Assembly: GCA_903821145.1 (NCBI GenBank)
Contig: CAIJKC010000054.1
Span: 1 to 39,674 of the forward strand
DNA from: an uncultured Actinomycetes bacterium
GTDB lineage: Bacteria; Actinomycetota; Actinomycetes; Nanopelagicales; Nanopelagicaceae
Length of the DNA stretch: 39,674 bases
Direction of reading: 5' to 3'
In this document: positions 25,689 to 33,725 of the stretch, in pieces
Layout: each line of letters opens with the position of its first letter
How positions within the stretch are numbered: position 1 is the stretch's first letter
The notes under the pieces: model-generated
What the model saw: only the letters and a program-made list of their open reading frames with translations
Database searches by the model: none
Told to the model about the DNA's origin: nothing
Position numbers and translations under genes: made by a program

Positions 25689-26357
25689 ATGCAGATGGAA
25701 TCCTCACTCGCCGATTTACTTCCTTCAAAGTGGGCAGATCTGATCCCAGATCACGAAGAACTCTTGAATCGCATAGAGAATGCGTTGGGGGAGCAACCGA
25801 CTAATCCCGCTCGCGAACTTATCTTCAATGCTTTCTCGCTCGCGCCTTCGCAGGTGAAGGTCATCATCATCGGACAAGACCCATATCCGCAATCGATGAA
25901 TGCCCACGGATTGGCTTTTTCTGTGCCGAAAGATGTGAAGAAATTGCCGGCATCTCTCTCCAATATTTTCAAGGAGTATCAGACTGATGTGGGTTTACCC
26001 GCTCCACTTTCTGGGGAGCTAAATGTTTGGCGCGACCAAGGAGTCCTTCTGCTCAATACGATCTTGACCTGCGCTCCTGGTGTCTCACTCTCTCATGCAA
26101 AAATCGGCTGGGAAGAATTCACGACGGCCTTACTCACGCATCTTGTAAAGCCGACAACTGTCGGAATTTTGTGGGGAGAGAAGGCTAAGAATTTTGAAAC
26201 GCTCTTCTCGCCAGAGATGACGATTCTCAGTCCTCATCCAAGTCCATTAAGTGCCTACCGCGGATTCTTTGGAAGTAGGCCTTTTACGCGAACTAATACC
26301 GCGTTAGAAAGCGTTGGAGTAGCACCTATCGATTGGACCCTGCCAAGTGACCGATAA
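25689..26357 (+). CDS. ung: Uracil-DNA glycosylase, family 1
   Basis: 222 residues. It removes uracil from DNA in base-excision repair. The water-activating motif is GQDPYP (D64), where E. coli has GQDPYH; P is frequent in actinobacteria. The Ser/His loop HPSPLSAYRGFFGSRPF and the LLNTILTC strand are intact. The ATG is 5 bases after the ABC stop, so the two may share a transcript. An in-frame ATG two codons later is equally possible. Its last 32 bases overlap the convergent YczE-like gene. Confidence 0.95.
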   Translation: MQMESSLADLLPSKWADLIPDHEELLNRIENALGEQPTNPARELIFNAFSLAPSQVKVIIIGQDPYPQSMNAHGLAFSVPKDVKKLPASLSNIFKEYQTDVGLPAPLSGELNVWRDQGVLLLNTILTCAPGVSLSHAKIGWEEFTTALLTHLVKPTTVGILWGEKAKNFETLFSPEMTILSPHPSPLSAYRGFFGSRPFTRTNTALESVGVAPIDWTLPSDR

Positions 26358-27030
26358 TCCCAAGCCAGATCGCTACTGAATTTCCAATTAAGAAGGCGAA
26401 GAGTGCGGTTCCGATTCCTAATGTTCCACCTAAGAGAGCGCCGATGATCAAAGCGCAGATCTCAATTCCAAGTCGGACACGCGCAACGCGAACTCCGGTT
26501 CTGTGATGCAGCGCAGTCATCAAACCATCACGCGGACCCGGGCCAAGGCCTGTTGTTATGTAGAGGGTTGAGCCTAAGCCGACCATCGCGATACCACCCA
26601 TAACCATCAGAAGAGACAGCGCAAAGTTATTGTGGATCACGGGGCAGATATCTACAGCTACCTGGATGAAGAGGGAGATGATGCAGATATTTGCAAGGGT
26701 TCCGAAGCCAGGTCGTTCTCGCAGTGGCCACCATAAGAGGAGAACAGCGAAGCCGATAATGAATGTGCACTCACCAATAGAAAAGGGTGTGTGCAACGAG
26801 AGGCCCTGAGCCAGAACTGACCATGGTGCATTTCCAATATGTGATTGGATGATGAGACCATCTCCAAATCCAAAGATTGCAAGACCAATCGTTAAAATTG
26901 CAACACGCGAGAATGAAAGATCCCACCGCCCGTTAGCCGTCCAACGCATATGGGGGATAGTTCGCTGGGGATAGAGGATTTTGAGGAGTGTTCGCCCGCG
27001 AGATGGCTGCGGTGTTTTCGACTCTCTCAC
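26326..27030 (-). CDS. YczE/YitT-like integral membrane protein
   Basis: 234 residues with about five to six hydrophobic segments after a basic N-terminal tail of about 40 residues. The sequence TTGLGPGPRDGLMTAL is the conserved loop of the YczE/YyaS family of membrane proteins, whose function is poorly known. The start is a GTG at 27030 with no Shine-Dalgarno sequence and a TAGACT box 6 bases upstream; a shorter start further in cannot be excluded. It overlaps ung by 32 bases tail to tail. Confidence 0.82.
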   Translation of the reverse strand: MRESKTPQPSRGRTLLKILYPQRTIPHMRWTANGRWDLSFSRVAILTIGLAIFGFGDGLIIQSHIGNAPWSVLAQGLSLHTPFSIGECTFIIGFAVLLLWWPLRERPGFGTLANICIISLFIQVAVDICPVIHNNFALSLLMVMGGIAMVGLGSTLYITTGLGPGPRDGLMTALHHRTGVRVARVRLGIEICALIIGALLGGTLGIGTALFAFLIGNSVAIWLGIIGHLAGSNR

Positions 27031-27033
27031 CTG

Positions 27034-27042
27034 TAGAGTCTA
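27034..27042. promoter_or_regulatory. Overlapping divergent -10 boxes of uppP and the YczE-like gene
   Basis: The plus strand has TAGAGT (27034-27039) then 6 bases and the uppP ATG at 27046. The minus strand has TAGACT (27042-27037) then 6 bases and the GTG at 27030. The two hexamers share three bases inside the near-palindrome GTAGAGTCTAC (27033-27043). Only 15 bases separate the two start codons, so both mRNAs would be leaderless and the two promoters could hardly be occupied at once. Confidence 0.55.
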
Positions 27043-27045
27043 CCT

Positions 27046-27927
27046 ATGTTCCACTTCACTTACCTTCAAGCAATCGTTGTCGGGCTTTTGCAAGGCGTTA
27101 CCGAGCTCTTCCCGGTCTCCAGCCTTGGACATGCAGTTCTCTTGCCAGCATGGCTTGGTGGAAGTTGGAAGACGTTCGGGGCCGATCCACAATACCTTCT
27201 GATCGCCGTTGCCTTCCATTGTGCCAGTGCCATAGCCCTCTTTATGGTCTTTGGCCGGAGATGGTTGAGAATATTCGCCTCTGCCTTGCGCGGTTTAAGA
27301 AGAGATCCCTCAGCAGGATCAGGTCTTCCACTTCTTATTCGTTTGATCGTGGGAACTATTCCAGTTGCCGTTCTTGGACTTCTTCTTAATAAGTTCTTTG
27401 AGAGAAATTTTGGCAAGCCATTCATGGCCGCGATCTTCTTGACGCTCAACGGCGCAATCTTGCTCAGTGTTGAACGGTTGACCGACCGGCGCCATGCACA
27501 CACCATGGCCAAGGATCCGGATGCTGCGATCGTTGAACGAGTCTCGATCGGTCAAGCATTGGTTGTGGGTATCGGTCAAAGTGCAGCGCTCTTTGCTGGG
27601 ATTTCACGTTTTGGCGTTTCAATCAGCTTTGGCATGTTGCGTGGTCTATCACGCTCGGTAGCTGCTGACTTCGCCTTCTTGCTCGCCTTTCCCGCAATTC
27701 TCGGCGCATCACTCTTCAAGTTACCTAAGTTGCTCGCTCACGGCGCGTTAGCGACCGGTTCTTCTGGTCCGCTCTTGGCTGGAACATTGACTGCCTTTAT
27801 CGCAACCTTTATCTCGGTCACATTCCTCGTGAAGTACTTTAAACACAACACCCTACGTCCATTCGCGCTGTATTGCCTTGCAGTTGGTTCCCTCTCCATT
27901 CTGCGCTTTGGAATTTTCGGCTCCTAA
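27046..27927 (+). CDS. uppP: Undecaprenyl-diphosphatase, divergent BacA/UppP
   Basis: 293 residues, polytopic membrane protein. UppP dephosphorylates undecaprenyl diphosphate and recycles the lipid carrier for cell-wall synthesis. Motif 1 reads QGVTELFPVSSLGH (16-29), with Q16 where most relatives have E, and motif 2 reads GISRFGVSI where most have PGxSRSGxT. The key E20, S and R positions remain. This variant occurs in other bacteria from memory, so I take it as functional. A uppP homologue (Rv2136c) heads the same phosphatase-DUF3090-SCO1664-mshC cluster in M. tuberculosis. Confidence 0.88.
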   Translation: MFHFTYLQAIVVGLLQGVTELFPVSSLGHAVLLPAWLGGSWKTFGADPQYLLIAVAFHCASAIALFMVFGRRWLRIFASALRGLRRDPSAGSGLPLLIRLIVGTIPVAVLGLLLNKFFERNFGKPFMAAIFLTLNGAILLSVERLTDRRHAHTMAKDPDAAIVERVSIGQALVVGIGQSAALFAGISRFGVSISFGMLRGLSRSVAADFAFLLAFPAILGASLFKLPKLLAHGALATGSSGPLLAGTLTAFIATFISVTFLVKYFKHNTLRPFALYCLAVGSLSILRFGIFGS

Positions 27928-28661
27928 TGTTTGTAGGCTTCGGTACCTTTCTCAATGTCATAGGGATTATCGGTGGAAGTGTCATTGGTGTTCTTTTTGG
28001 TAGACATATTCCTGAGAAGACTCGCTCTCTTATTACTGACGCGCTCGGTCTGGTGACCTTTGTTGCTGCGGCAGATGCTTTGCGGGTCGTCTGGAATCCA
28101 CTCTTCGTTAGCGCTCTTCCGAAAGGATGGACGCTCCTGACGATCATCATCGCCCTTGTGCTGGGCGCTCTGATCGGGAATCTTCTCAAGATTGAGGATC
28201 GCCTTGAGAGTTTTGGAGTGCTTATCCGCGACCGCTTCTCCAGTTCTAACCGAGGAAACTTCATCGAAGGCTTCATGGCCGCATCTCTTCTCTTCGCTAT
28301 CGGTCCCCTTGCCATATTGGGGTCGATCTCAGATGGCATGGGTAATGGCCATCAGCAACTGATCTTAAAAAGTATCTTGGATGCTATTACCTCGATCGCC
28401 TTTGCGACCACCTTTGGCTGGGGAGTACTTGCCTCGTTTATTCCCGTAGGGATTTACCAGGGGCTCTGGACGATAGCTGGCTGGGGCTTAGGCAATGTGA
28501 TGAATGGTTACCAGGTAGCCGCCATGACTGCAGTAGGAGGAATTCTTCTGATGGCTATTGGACTTCGAATACTGAACATTAAGGTGATTGCAATCGGGAA
28601 TCTTCTCCCAGCAATATTCCTTGCCCCGCTCATAGCAACAGCGGCGCATCGCTTCCTTTAG
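27927..28661 (+). CDS. DUF554 family membrane protein
   Basis: 244 residues from the ATG at 27927, which shares one base with the uppP stop (TAATG). Six or so hydrophobic segments, an N-terminal GTFLNVIGIIGGSVIGVLFG strand and the FIEGFMAASLLFAIGPLAILGS block are typical of DUF554 (YdfK/YqgA type), possible transporters with no assigned substrate. The frame is open back to 27873, but those codons lie inside uppP. Coupling to uppP suggests a cell-envelope link, which is only inference. Confidence 0.87.
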   Translation: MFVGFGTFLNVIGIIGGSVIGVLFGRHIPEKTRSLITDALGLVTFVAAADALRVVWNPLFVSALPKGWTLLTIIIALVLGALIGNLLKIEDRLESFGVLIRDRFSSSNRGNFIEGFMAASLLFAIGPLAILGSISDGMGNGHQQLILKSILDAITSIAFATTFGWGVLASFIPVGIYQGLWTIAGWGLGNVMNGYQVAAMTAVGGILLMAIGLRILNIKVIAIGNLLPAIFLAPLIATAAHRFL

Positions 28662-28689
28662 ATTCGATAGATCATCTGGAGATTGCCTG

Positions 28690-29730
28690 CTAGAACTTGC
28701 TCGCATCAATCACAAAGCGGTATTTCACATCCGAGGCAACAGTACGGTCGTAAGCCTGGTTGATATAGCTCGGATCAATAACCTCAACATCACTGACGAT
28801 ATTGTGCTTGCCACAAAAGTCGAGCATCTCTTGAAGTTCAGGGATACCACCAATCATTGAACCAGAGAGTGAACGGCGAGAGCCGATGAGAGCACCGGCG
28901 CTGATCGCGAGTGGAGCACTCGGCAAGCCGATCATTACAAGGGTTCCATCCACCTTCACAAGGCCAAGATATTTCTCAACTGGCATGTCAGCTGAAACGG
29001 TATTGAGAATCAGGTCAAAACTTCGCTTGTGTTCCTTAAACATCTCCTCTGAATCCATCACCAAAAATTCATGCGCTCCCATATCTAGCGCATCGGCTCG
29101 CTTAGAAGGGGAGTGCGAGAGGACTGTGACGTGGGCACCGAGGGCGGCGGCAAACTTCACACCCATGTGTCCAAGACCGCCGAGACCCATGATTGCAACC
29201 TTCTTGCCGGGCCCTGCCTTCCAGTGGCGAAGAGGGGAGTAGAGAGTGATTCCCGCACACATCAATGGTGCAACGCCCTCCAAGGCAAGGTTCTCTGGAA
29301 CATGAACAGCGTAGCCTTCATCGATCACAAAGTTATTGGCATATCCACCGAAGGCGATCTTCTTGGTATTGCGCTCGTAGGTGTTATAGGTACCAGTCAT
29401 TCCACCCAAGCAATACTGCTGCTTTCCAGCAAGACAGTTCTCACACTCTCTACAGGAATCAATGAAGACTCCGATTCCGATGAGATCACCGATGGCAAAC
29501 TTTGAGACGCTAGAACCGATGGAGGTGACTCGACCCACGATCTCATGGCCTGGAACCATAGGGAAGAGGCTTGATCCCCACTCTTCGCGCACCTGATGGA
29601 TATCAGAGTGACAGATACCGCCATAAGCAATATCTAAAGCAACATCATGGGCGCCAAGATCGCGGCGTTCAAATGTGTAAGGTTCAAGTTTCGCATTTCC
29701 TGATATGGCCGCATAACCCTTTGATTCCAT
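28690..29730 (-). CDS. Zinc-dependent alcohol dehydrogenase (YahK/CAD-like)
   Basis: 346 residues, medium-chain dehydrogenase. Catalytic zinc residues are in GGICHSDIH and VPGHEIVG; structural zinc cysteines are in the CRECENCLAGKQQYC cluster. The Rossmann loop reads GLGGLGHMGVKFA. The NADP-preferring cinnamyl-alcohol/aldehyde reductases such as YahK are the closest type I recognise, so it likely reduces aldehydes; the substrate is unknown. A purine-rich stretch lies before the ATG, and it follows tdk by 20 bases on the same strand. Confidence 0.92.
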   Translation of the reverse strand: MESKGYAAISGNAKLEPYTFERRDLGAHDVALDIAYGGICHSDIHQVREEWGSSLFPMVPGHEIVGRVTSIGSSVSKFAIGDLIGIGVFIDSCRECENCLAGKQQYCLGGMTGTYNTYERNTKKIAFGGYANNFVIDEGYAVHVPENLALEGVAPLMCAGITLYSPLRHWKAGPGKKVAIMGLGGLGHMGVKFAAALGAHVTVLSHSPSKRADALDMGAHEFLVMDSEEMFKEHKRSFDLILNTVSADMPVEKYLGLVKVDGTLVMIGLPSAPLAISAGALIGSRRSLSGSMIGGIPELQEMLDFCGKHNIVSDVEVIDPSYINQAYDRTVASDVKYRFVIDASKF

Positions 29731-29750
29731 CGTGGATCTCTCTTCTCTTT

Positions 29751-30392
29751 TTAGATTCCTTGGAATGGTAGTGGTTCAGGACGTGCTGCGCGCGCTGAGC
29801 GGCTCGTCACTCGGCGCATATGATGGCGACGGCAGAGCACTTCATAACCGACAGCATCAGGATCTTGGGTATCCCCAACTACAACTTGCTCGCCTTCCGT
29901 CACCATTGCTCCATAGGCAACGCGAGCGTTATGGGTGGCTCTTGATCCGCACCAACAGAGTGCTTCGACCTGAAGGGGGAGTACTCGGTCAGCCAATTCC
30001 ACGAGACGGGCAGAACCAGGGAAAAGTTTGGTTCTAAAATCAGTAAGAATTCCGAAGGCATAGACATCGATTCCGAGACCATCAACGATTTGTGCTAACT
30101 CTTCAATCTGCTCTGGATCAAAGAATTGTGTCTCATCGCTAATAATGAAATCAACGCGTTCACCACGACTGAGCATTTCGACGACAAATTTATGAAGGTC
30201 TAAGCCATTACTGACTTCGACGGCTTCACTCTTGAGACCAAGGCGGCTTGTGATCATTCCTGGTCCACCACGATCTTTATTGGTGAAGATCACTCCGTGG
30301 CGACCACGACTCTGGTGGTTATGAGCGGTCTGAAGAGCGAGGGTGGACTTACCGCTATCCATCGTCCCGCAGTAATAGGTGAGCTCGGCCAT
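29751..30392 (-). CDS. tdk: Thymidine kinase, type II
   Basis: 213 residues from ATG 30392. It phosphorylates thymidine in salvage. P-loop GTMDSGKST, Walker B-like IISDETQFF, the lasso YAFGILTDFR and a zinc site with CWCG and CRRHH are in order. The frame extends upstream to 30437, but those residues match nothing, while AGGA lies 7 bases before ATG 30392. It complements de novo pyrimidine synthesis elsewhere in the window. Confidence 0.94.
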   Translation of the reverse strand: MAELTYYCGTMDSGKSTLALQTAHNHQSRGRHGVIFTNKDRGGPGMITSRLGLKSEAVEVSNGLDLHKFVVEMLSRGERVDFIISDETQFFDPEQIEELAQIVDGLGIDVYAFGILTDFRTKLFPGSARLVELADRVLPLQVEALCWCGSRATHNARVAYGAMVTEGEQVVVGDTQDPDAVGYEVLCRRHHMRRVTSRSARAARPEPLPFQGI

Positions 30393-30494
30393 GGCCGTAT
30401 CCTGCCACTTCGCGTGCAATCTCTGCGCACTGGGCAATAGGGGATGGGCTGGGTATGTCGTGTGAAGGTCTAGGTGTTTTGATGAAATTCTCTG

Positions 30495-30578
30495 TGTCCG
30501 AACGGGGACTTGAACCCCGAACCCCTTGCGAGGACTAGCACCTCAAGCTAGCGCGTCTGCCAATTCCGCCACCCGGAC
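30495..30578 (-). tRNA. tRNA-Leu, anticodon GAG
   Basis: 84 bases. The acceptor stem pairs GTCCGGG with TTCGGAC (two G-U pairs), with discriminator A. The D region GGTGGCGGAATTGGCAGACG is leucine-like, the anticodon stem CTAGC/GCTAG closes the loop TTGAGGT (anticodon GAG, reading CUC and CUU), a long variable arm follows, and the T arm is CGGGG-TTCAAGT-CCCCG. CCA is not encoded. Confidence 0.95.
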
Positions 30579-30618
30579 GAGTGTCGACCCTTGGCTGGCT
30601 GCCGAGGTTCAGTGGAGA

Positions 30619-30624
30619 AATATA
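30619..30624 (-). promoter_or_regulatory. Candidate -10 box for tRNA-Leu
   Basis: TATATT on the minus strand lies about 40 bases before the mature tRNA 5' end. A weak TTCCCA sits 17 bases further up. The 284-base interval 30393-30676 between tdk and the peptidase gene otherwise holds only the tRNA; I see no other feature there. Confidence 0.4.
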
Positions 30625-30676
30625 GCAATCTCTGTGATGCGTGGGAAATGGAGCATTTCTAGTGCAGGATTACCCC

Positions 30677-32029
30677 ATGAGCCAGAACAATGATCAGAGC
30701 AATATTGGATACAACCTCACCCCAGCACAGATGGCGGAGATGGAAGCCGATGTCATCTCGCTCTTGCAGGGGCTGATCCAGATCCCAAGTGTGAATTATG
30801 GTGAAGGCAAAGGTGATGAGAAAGCAGTCGCACAATTTTGCGCAGAGAAGCTTGCCGAAGTGGGCATCGAATCTGAACTAATCGAAACCGCCCCTAACCG
30901 TGTAAATGTTGTGGCTCATATAAAGGGTGTAGACCAGAGTCGGCCTGGCATTGTTGTTCACGGCCATCTCGATGTTGTGCCGGCGAATGCTGCCGATTGG
31001 AGCGTTGATCCATTTAGTGGTGAGATAAAGGATGGATTTATTTGGGGTCGAGGCGCAGTTGACATGAAGGATGGCGATGCCATGTTTCTCGCCGTTGTTC
31101 GTGCCTGGGCCCGGGCTGGTTTTACCCCGCCCCGCAATGTCCTCCTTATCTTCTTCGCTGATGAAGAGGCCGGAAGCGTTTATGGTTCACGTTGGTTAGT
31201 GAAGAATCGTCCGGAACTCTTCACAGGTTACTCGGAGGCAATCTCAGAAGTCGGTGGGTTTTCAGTAACCATCACAGGGGGTCACCGTCTCTACTTTGTT
31301 GAGACCGCTGAAAAAGGTATCCAATGGATGAAGCTGACTGCCACAGGTAACGCAGGACATGGATCATTTATCAATTCCGAGAATGCGGTGACCAGACTTG
31401 CCCGCGCCATCACGCGAATCGGTGAACACCAATGGCCACAGCGAGAGACAAAAACAGGATCAAAATTCTTCTCTAAAATCGCAGAGCTCGTGGGGGAGAA
31501 GTATGACCCCGCTAATCCTCGTCCATTGTTGCGTCATATAGGTGGTGCAGCACGCATGATGGGTGCGACGGTGCAGAACACAGCTAACCCAACAATGTTG
31601 GAAGCGGGCTATAAAGCAAATGTTATTCCGGGCTCTGCATCAGCTGTCGTTGATGGCAGATTCTTGCCAGGATTTGAAGAGGAACTCGCCGCAACGGTGA
31701 AGCAACTAGCGGGTGATGATGCCGAAGTTGAAGTGCTGATTCGCGATAAGGCACTTGAGGTTGATTTTGATGGACCATTGGTCAAAGGTATGTGTGATGC
31801 CATTGTGGCTGAAGATCCTGACGGTATCCCTGTTCCTTACCTGATGAGTGGAGGAACAGATAATAAGGCGCTCTCGGATCTGGGCATCGTTGGTTATGGC
31901 TACAGTCCAGTGAAGTTGCCCGATGATCTCGACTTCTTCGCCCTCTTCCATGGTGTGGACGAGCGCATTCCTGTTGATGGATTGATCTTTGGTGTGAGAG
32001 TTCTAGCCCGGTTCTTATCTAACTGCTAA
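30677..32029 (+). CDS. M20 family metallopeptidase (dipeptidase)
   Basis: 450 residues from ATG 30677. Zinc-binding blocks: VVHGHLDVVPANAADW, WGRGAVDMKDGDA, ADEEAGSVYGSRW (catalytic Glu-Glu), then a dimerisation domain with NAGHGS and a late MSGGTDNKALSDLG. This matches the M20/M28 dipeptidases of actinobacteria that cleave small peptides in the cytoplasm. The frame reaches back to 30641, but AGGAT lies 6 bases before ATG 30677 and the extra 12 residues look random. It is monocistronic and convergent with the aldo/keto reductase. Confidence 0.92.
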   Translation: MSQNNDQSNIGYNLTPAQMAEMEADVISLLQGLIQIPSVNYGEGKGDEKAVAQFCAEKLAEVGIESELIETAPNRVNVVAHIKGVDQSRPGIVVHGHLDVVPANAADWSVDPFSGEIKDGFIWGRGAVDMKDGDAMFLAVVRAWARAGFTPPRNVLLIFFADEEAGSVYGSRWLVKNRPELFTGYSEAISEVGGFSVTITGGHRLYFVETAEKGIQWMKLTATGNAGHGSFINSENAVTRLARAITRIGEHQWPQRETKTGSKFFSKIAELVGEKYDPANPRPLLRHIGGAARMMGATVQNTANPTMLEAGYKANVIPGSASAVVDGRFLPGFEEELAATVKQLAGDDAEVEVLIRDKALEVDFDGPLVKGMCDAIVAEDPDGIPVPYLMSGGTDNKALSDLGIVGYGYSPVKLPDDLDFFALFHGVDERIPVDGLIFGVRVLARFLSNC

Positions 32030-32044
32030 ACCTGGTCAATCTTT

Positions 32045-32998
32045 CTAGGCGGTAGCGGCTGAGACATCATCCAGTGCAAAACGCACAGGATCTGGCAGGA
32101 CAATCTCCTCTGAAGCAAGCACGCCACGCAATTGTGCCCCCGTTCGAGCGCCGATGATCGCGCTTGCTATTGCGTTGTTATCGCGAACCCAGGCTAGAGC
32201 AACTTCCAGGGGACTGTATCCAAGACCTTGCGCTGCAACAGAAACTGCTTCCACGATTGAACGTGAACGAGGATCTGTATAGGCGGCGATGAATTCTGCA
32301 AAGTGTGGGCTTGCACCACGTGAATCAGATGGAACGCCATTGCGATACTTTCCCGTGAGAACGCCTCGTCCAAGGGGTGACCAGGCAAGGATTCCAACAC
32401 CGAGCTCAAGAGCAGCGGGCATAACCTCTCGCTCTATGTCTCGATTGAGAAGTGAGTATTCAGATTGGATGGATGTGATGGGAGCTTTCCCGAAGATTGG
32501 GTTCTGCAGAGTTGCTGCTCTAGCAAGTTGCCATGCGGCGAAATTTGAAAGGCCGACATATCGCGCCTTCCCTGAACTCACAGCAAAATCGATCGCAGCC
32601 AGAGTCTCATCCAGCGGTGTCTGATCGTCCCACCCTTGGATCTGCCAGAGATCGATATGGCTCACACCAAGTCTGGTGAGGGATCCATCGAGCTCATCGA
32701 GCAAACTGGCTCGAGAATTATTGGTCTTGCGTGGTGCGCCGGAGGATGAGACCCCAGCCTTAGTGGCCAACAAAATCTCCTCTCGATTGATGAGAGTGCC
32801 GAGAAACCCACCAATTACCCGTTCGCTATCGCCGTCTCCATACATCGCAGCGGTATCGAGCAGATTCCCGCCGGCATCCAGGTAGGAACGGAGTTGATCG
32901 GCCGCTTCATGCTCATCAGTATCACGGCCCCATGTCATGGTTCCAAGGGCTAATCGAGATACTGAAAGGCCGGTTCGTCCGAGTATGCGCATCTCCAT
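32045..32998 (-). CDS. Aldo/keto reductase with altered catalytic tetrad
   Basis: 317 residues, TIM barrel NADPH-dependent oxidoreductase of the AKR superfamily. Tetrad residues D48, Y53 and K80 are present, but the fourth position (usually H in DL.Q.H) is Q121 in IDLWQIQGWD. C-terminal cofactor segments such as AIIGARTGAQL are intact. Substrate unknown. The ATG has no Shine-Dalgarno sequence and lies 7 bases after TAGCCT. A second in-frame ATG two codons on is possible. Confidence 0.92.
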   Translation of the reverse strand: MEMRILGRTGLSVSRLALGTMTWGRDTDEHEAADQLRSYLDAGGNLLDTAAMYGDGDSERVIGGFLGTLINREEILLATKAGVSSSGAPRKTNNSRASLLDELDGSLTRLGVSHIDLWQIQGWDDQTPLDETLAAIDFAVSSGKARYVGLSNFAAWQLARAATLQNPIFGKAPITSIQSEYSLLNRDIEREVMPAALELGVGILAWSPLGRGVLTGKYRNGVPSDSRGASPHFAEFIAAYTDPRSRSIVEAVSVAAQGLGYSPLEVALAWVRDNNAIASAIIGARTGAQLRGVLASEEIVLPDPVRFALDDVSAATA

Positions 32999-33005
32999 GG
33001 GTCGG

Positions 33006-33041
33006 AGGCTACCAACGGAAGGTCAAATAACTCGGTAACCT
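33006..33041. promoter_or_regulatory. Divergent leaderless promoters of the aldo/keto reductase and histidine phosphatase genes
   Basis: The 49-base intergenic region has, on the plus strand, TAACCT (33036-33041) followed by 6 bases (TCTTAT) and the ATG at 33048, and on the minus strand TAGCCT (33011-33006) followed by 7 bases and the ATG at 32998. Neither start has a Shine-Dalgarno sequence. Clear -35 elements are not seen. Confidence 0.5.
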
Positions 33042-33047
33042 TCTTAT

Positions 33048-33725
33048 ATGACACGGGCCACCGAAATACTGCTCCTTCGCCATGGCCACTCCACTGCCAA
33101 TGCCCGATCCATCTTGGCCGGCCGTGACAAGAGTGTGGGGTTGAGTAAGCGCGGTTTAGAACAATCACTCAAGGTGGCTGACTTTCTGGAGGCGTCAGAT
33201 ATTTCACGAATCGTGGTAAGCCCCTTACTTCGAGCTCGCGAGACCATCGCACCATTCATTAAGAGCCATCCAGAAATCGAAGTGATCAAAGATTCGGGAA
33301 TTATTGAAATGGAGTATGGGCAGTGGAGTGGTCAATCTCTGGCCCGCTTGTCAAAGAAACCACTGTGGCGACAAATTCAAAATTCTCCCTCATCGGTGCG
33401 CTTTCCCGATGGTGAAAGTTTCTTGGAGATGCTCGGGCGAAGCACTGAAGCAATTCAACGTTTAGCTAAACCAGGAAAGCGGACACTCTTCGTCTCCCAC
33501 GGTGATGTCATCAAAGCAATCACCGCTCACTATTTGGGTTTACATCTTGATCAGTTCCAAAAGATCGCTATTGACCCAGCTTCCATCACCCGAATCGTGA
33601 TTCACGGGGATCGTGTCACGATTGCCGAAACCAACGCCACAGCCCACTTAAAAGAAGAGAGCGTCGCACCTGCGATAGCAACTCTTGGCGGCGGCAGTGG
33701 CGCACAAGTGAAGAAGAAGCGATGA
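33048..33725 (+). CDS. Histidine phosphatase family protein (phosphoglycerate mutase-like)
   Basis: 225 residues. The phosphohistidine motif is R11-H12-G13 in LLLRHGHSTAN; SPLLRARET carries the second arginine and LFVSHGD the second histidine. It belongs to the actinobacterial type found beside DUF3090 and mshC (Rv2135c region of M. tuberculosis). The real substrate is unknown; phosphoglycerate mutase labels are only by family. It ends in an ATGA overlap with the DUF3090 gene, so the two are co-translated. Confidence 0.9.
   Translation: MTRATEILLLRHGHSTANARSILAGRDKSVGLSKRGLEQSLKVADFLEASDISRIVVSPLLRARETIAPFIKSHPEIEVIKDSGIIEMEYGQWSGQSLARLSKKPLWRQIQNSPSSVRFPDGESFLEMLGRSTEAIQRLAKPGKRTLFVSHGDVIKAITAHYLGLHLDQFQKIAIDPASITRIVIHGDRVTIAETNATAHLKEESVAPAIATLGGGSGAQVKKKR

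Noticed and set aside
27839-28339. Antisense open frame of 166 codons across the uppP/DUF554 junction
   Set aside because: Its composition (rich in R, S, P) is that of a shadow of hydrophobic codons; the sense genes have clear family matches.
30641-30676. Upstream start of the M20 peptidase
   Set aside because: The extra 12 residues look random and AGGAT is correctly placed before ATG 30677.
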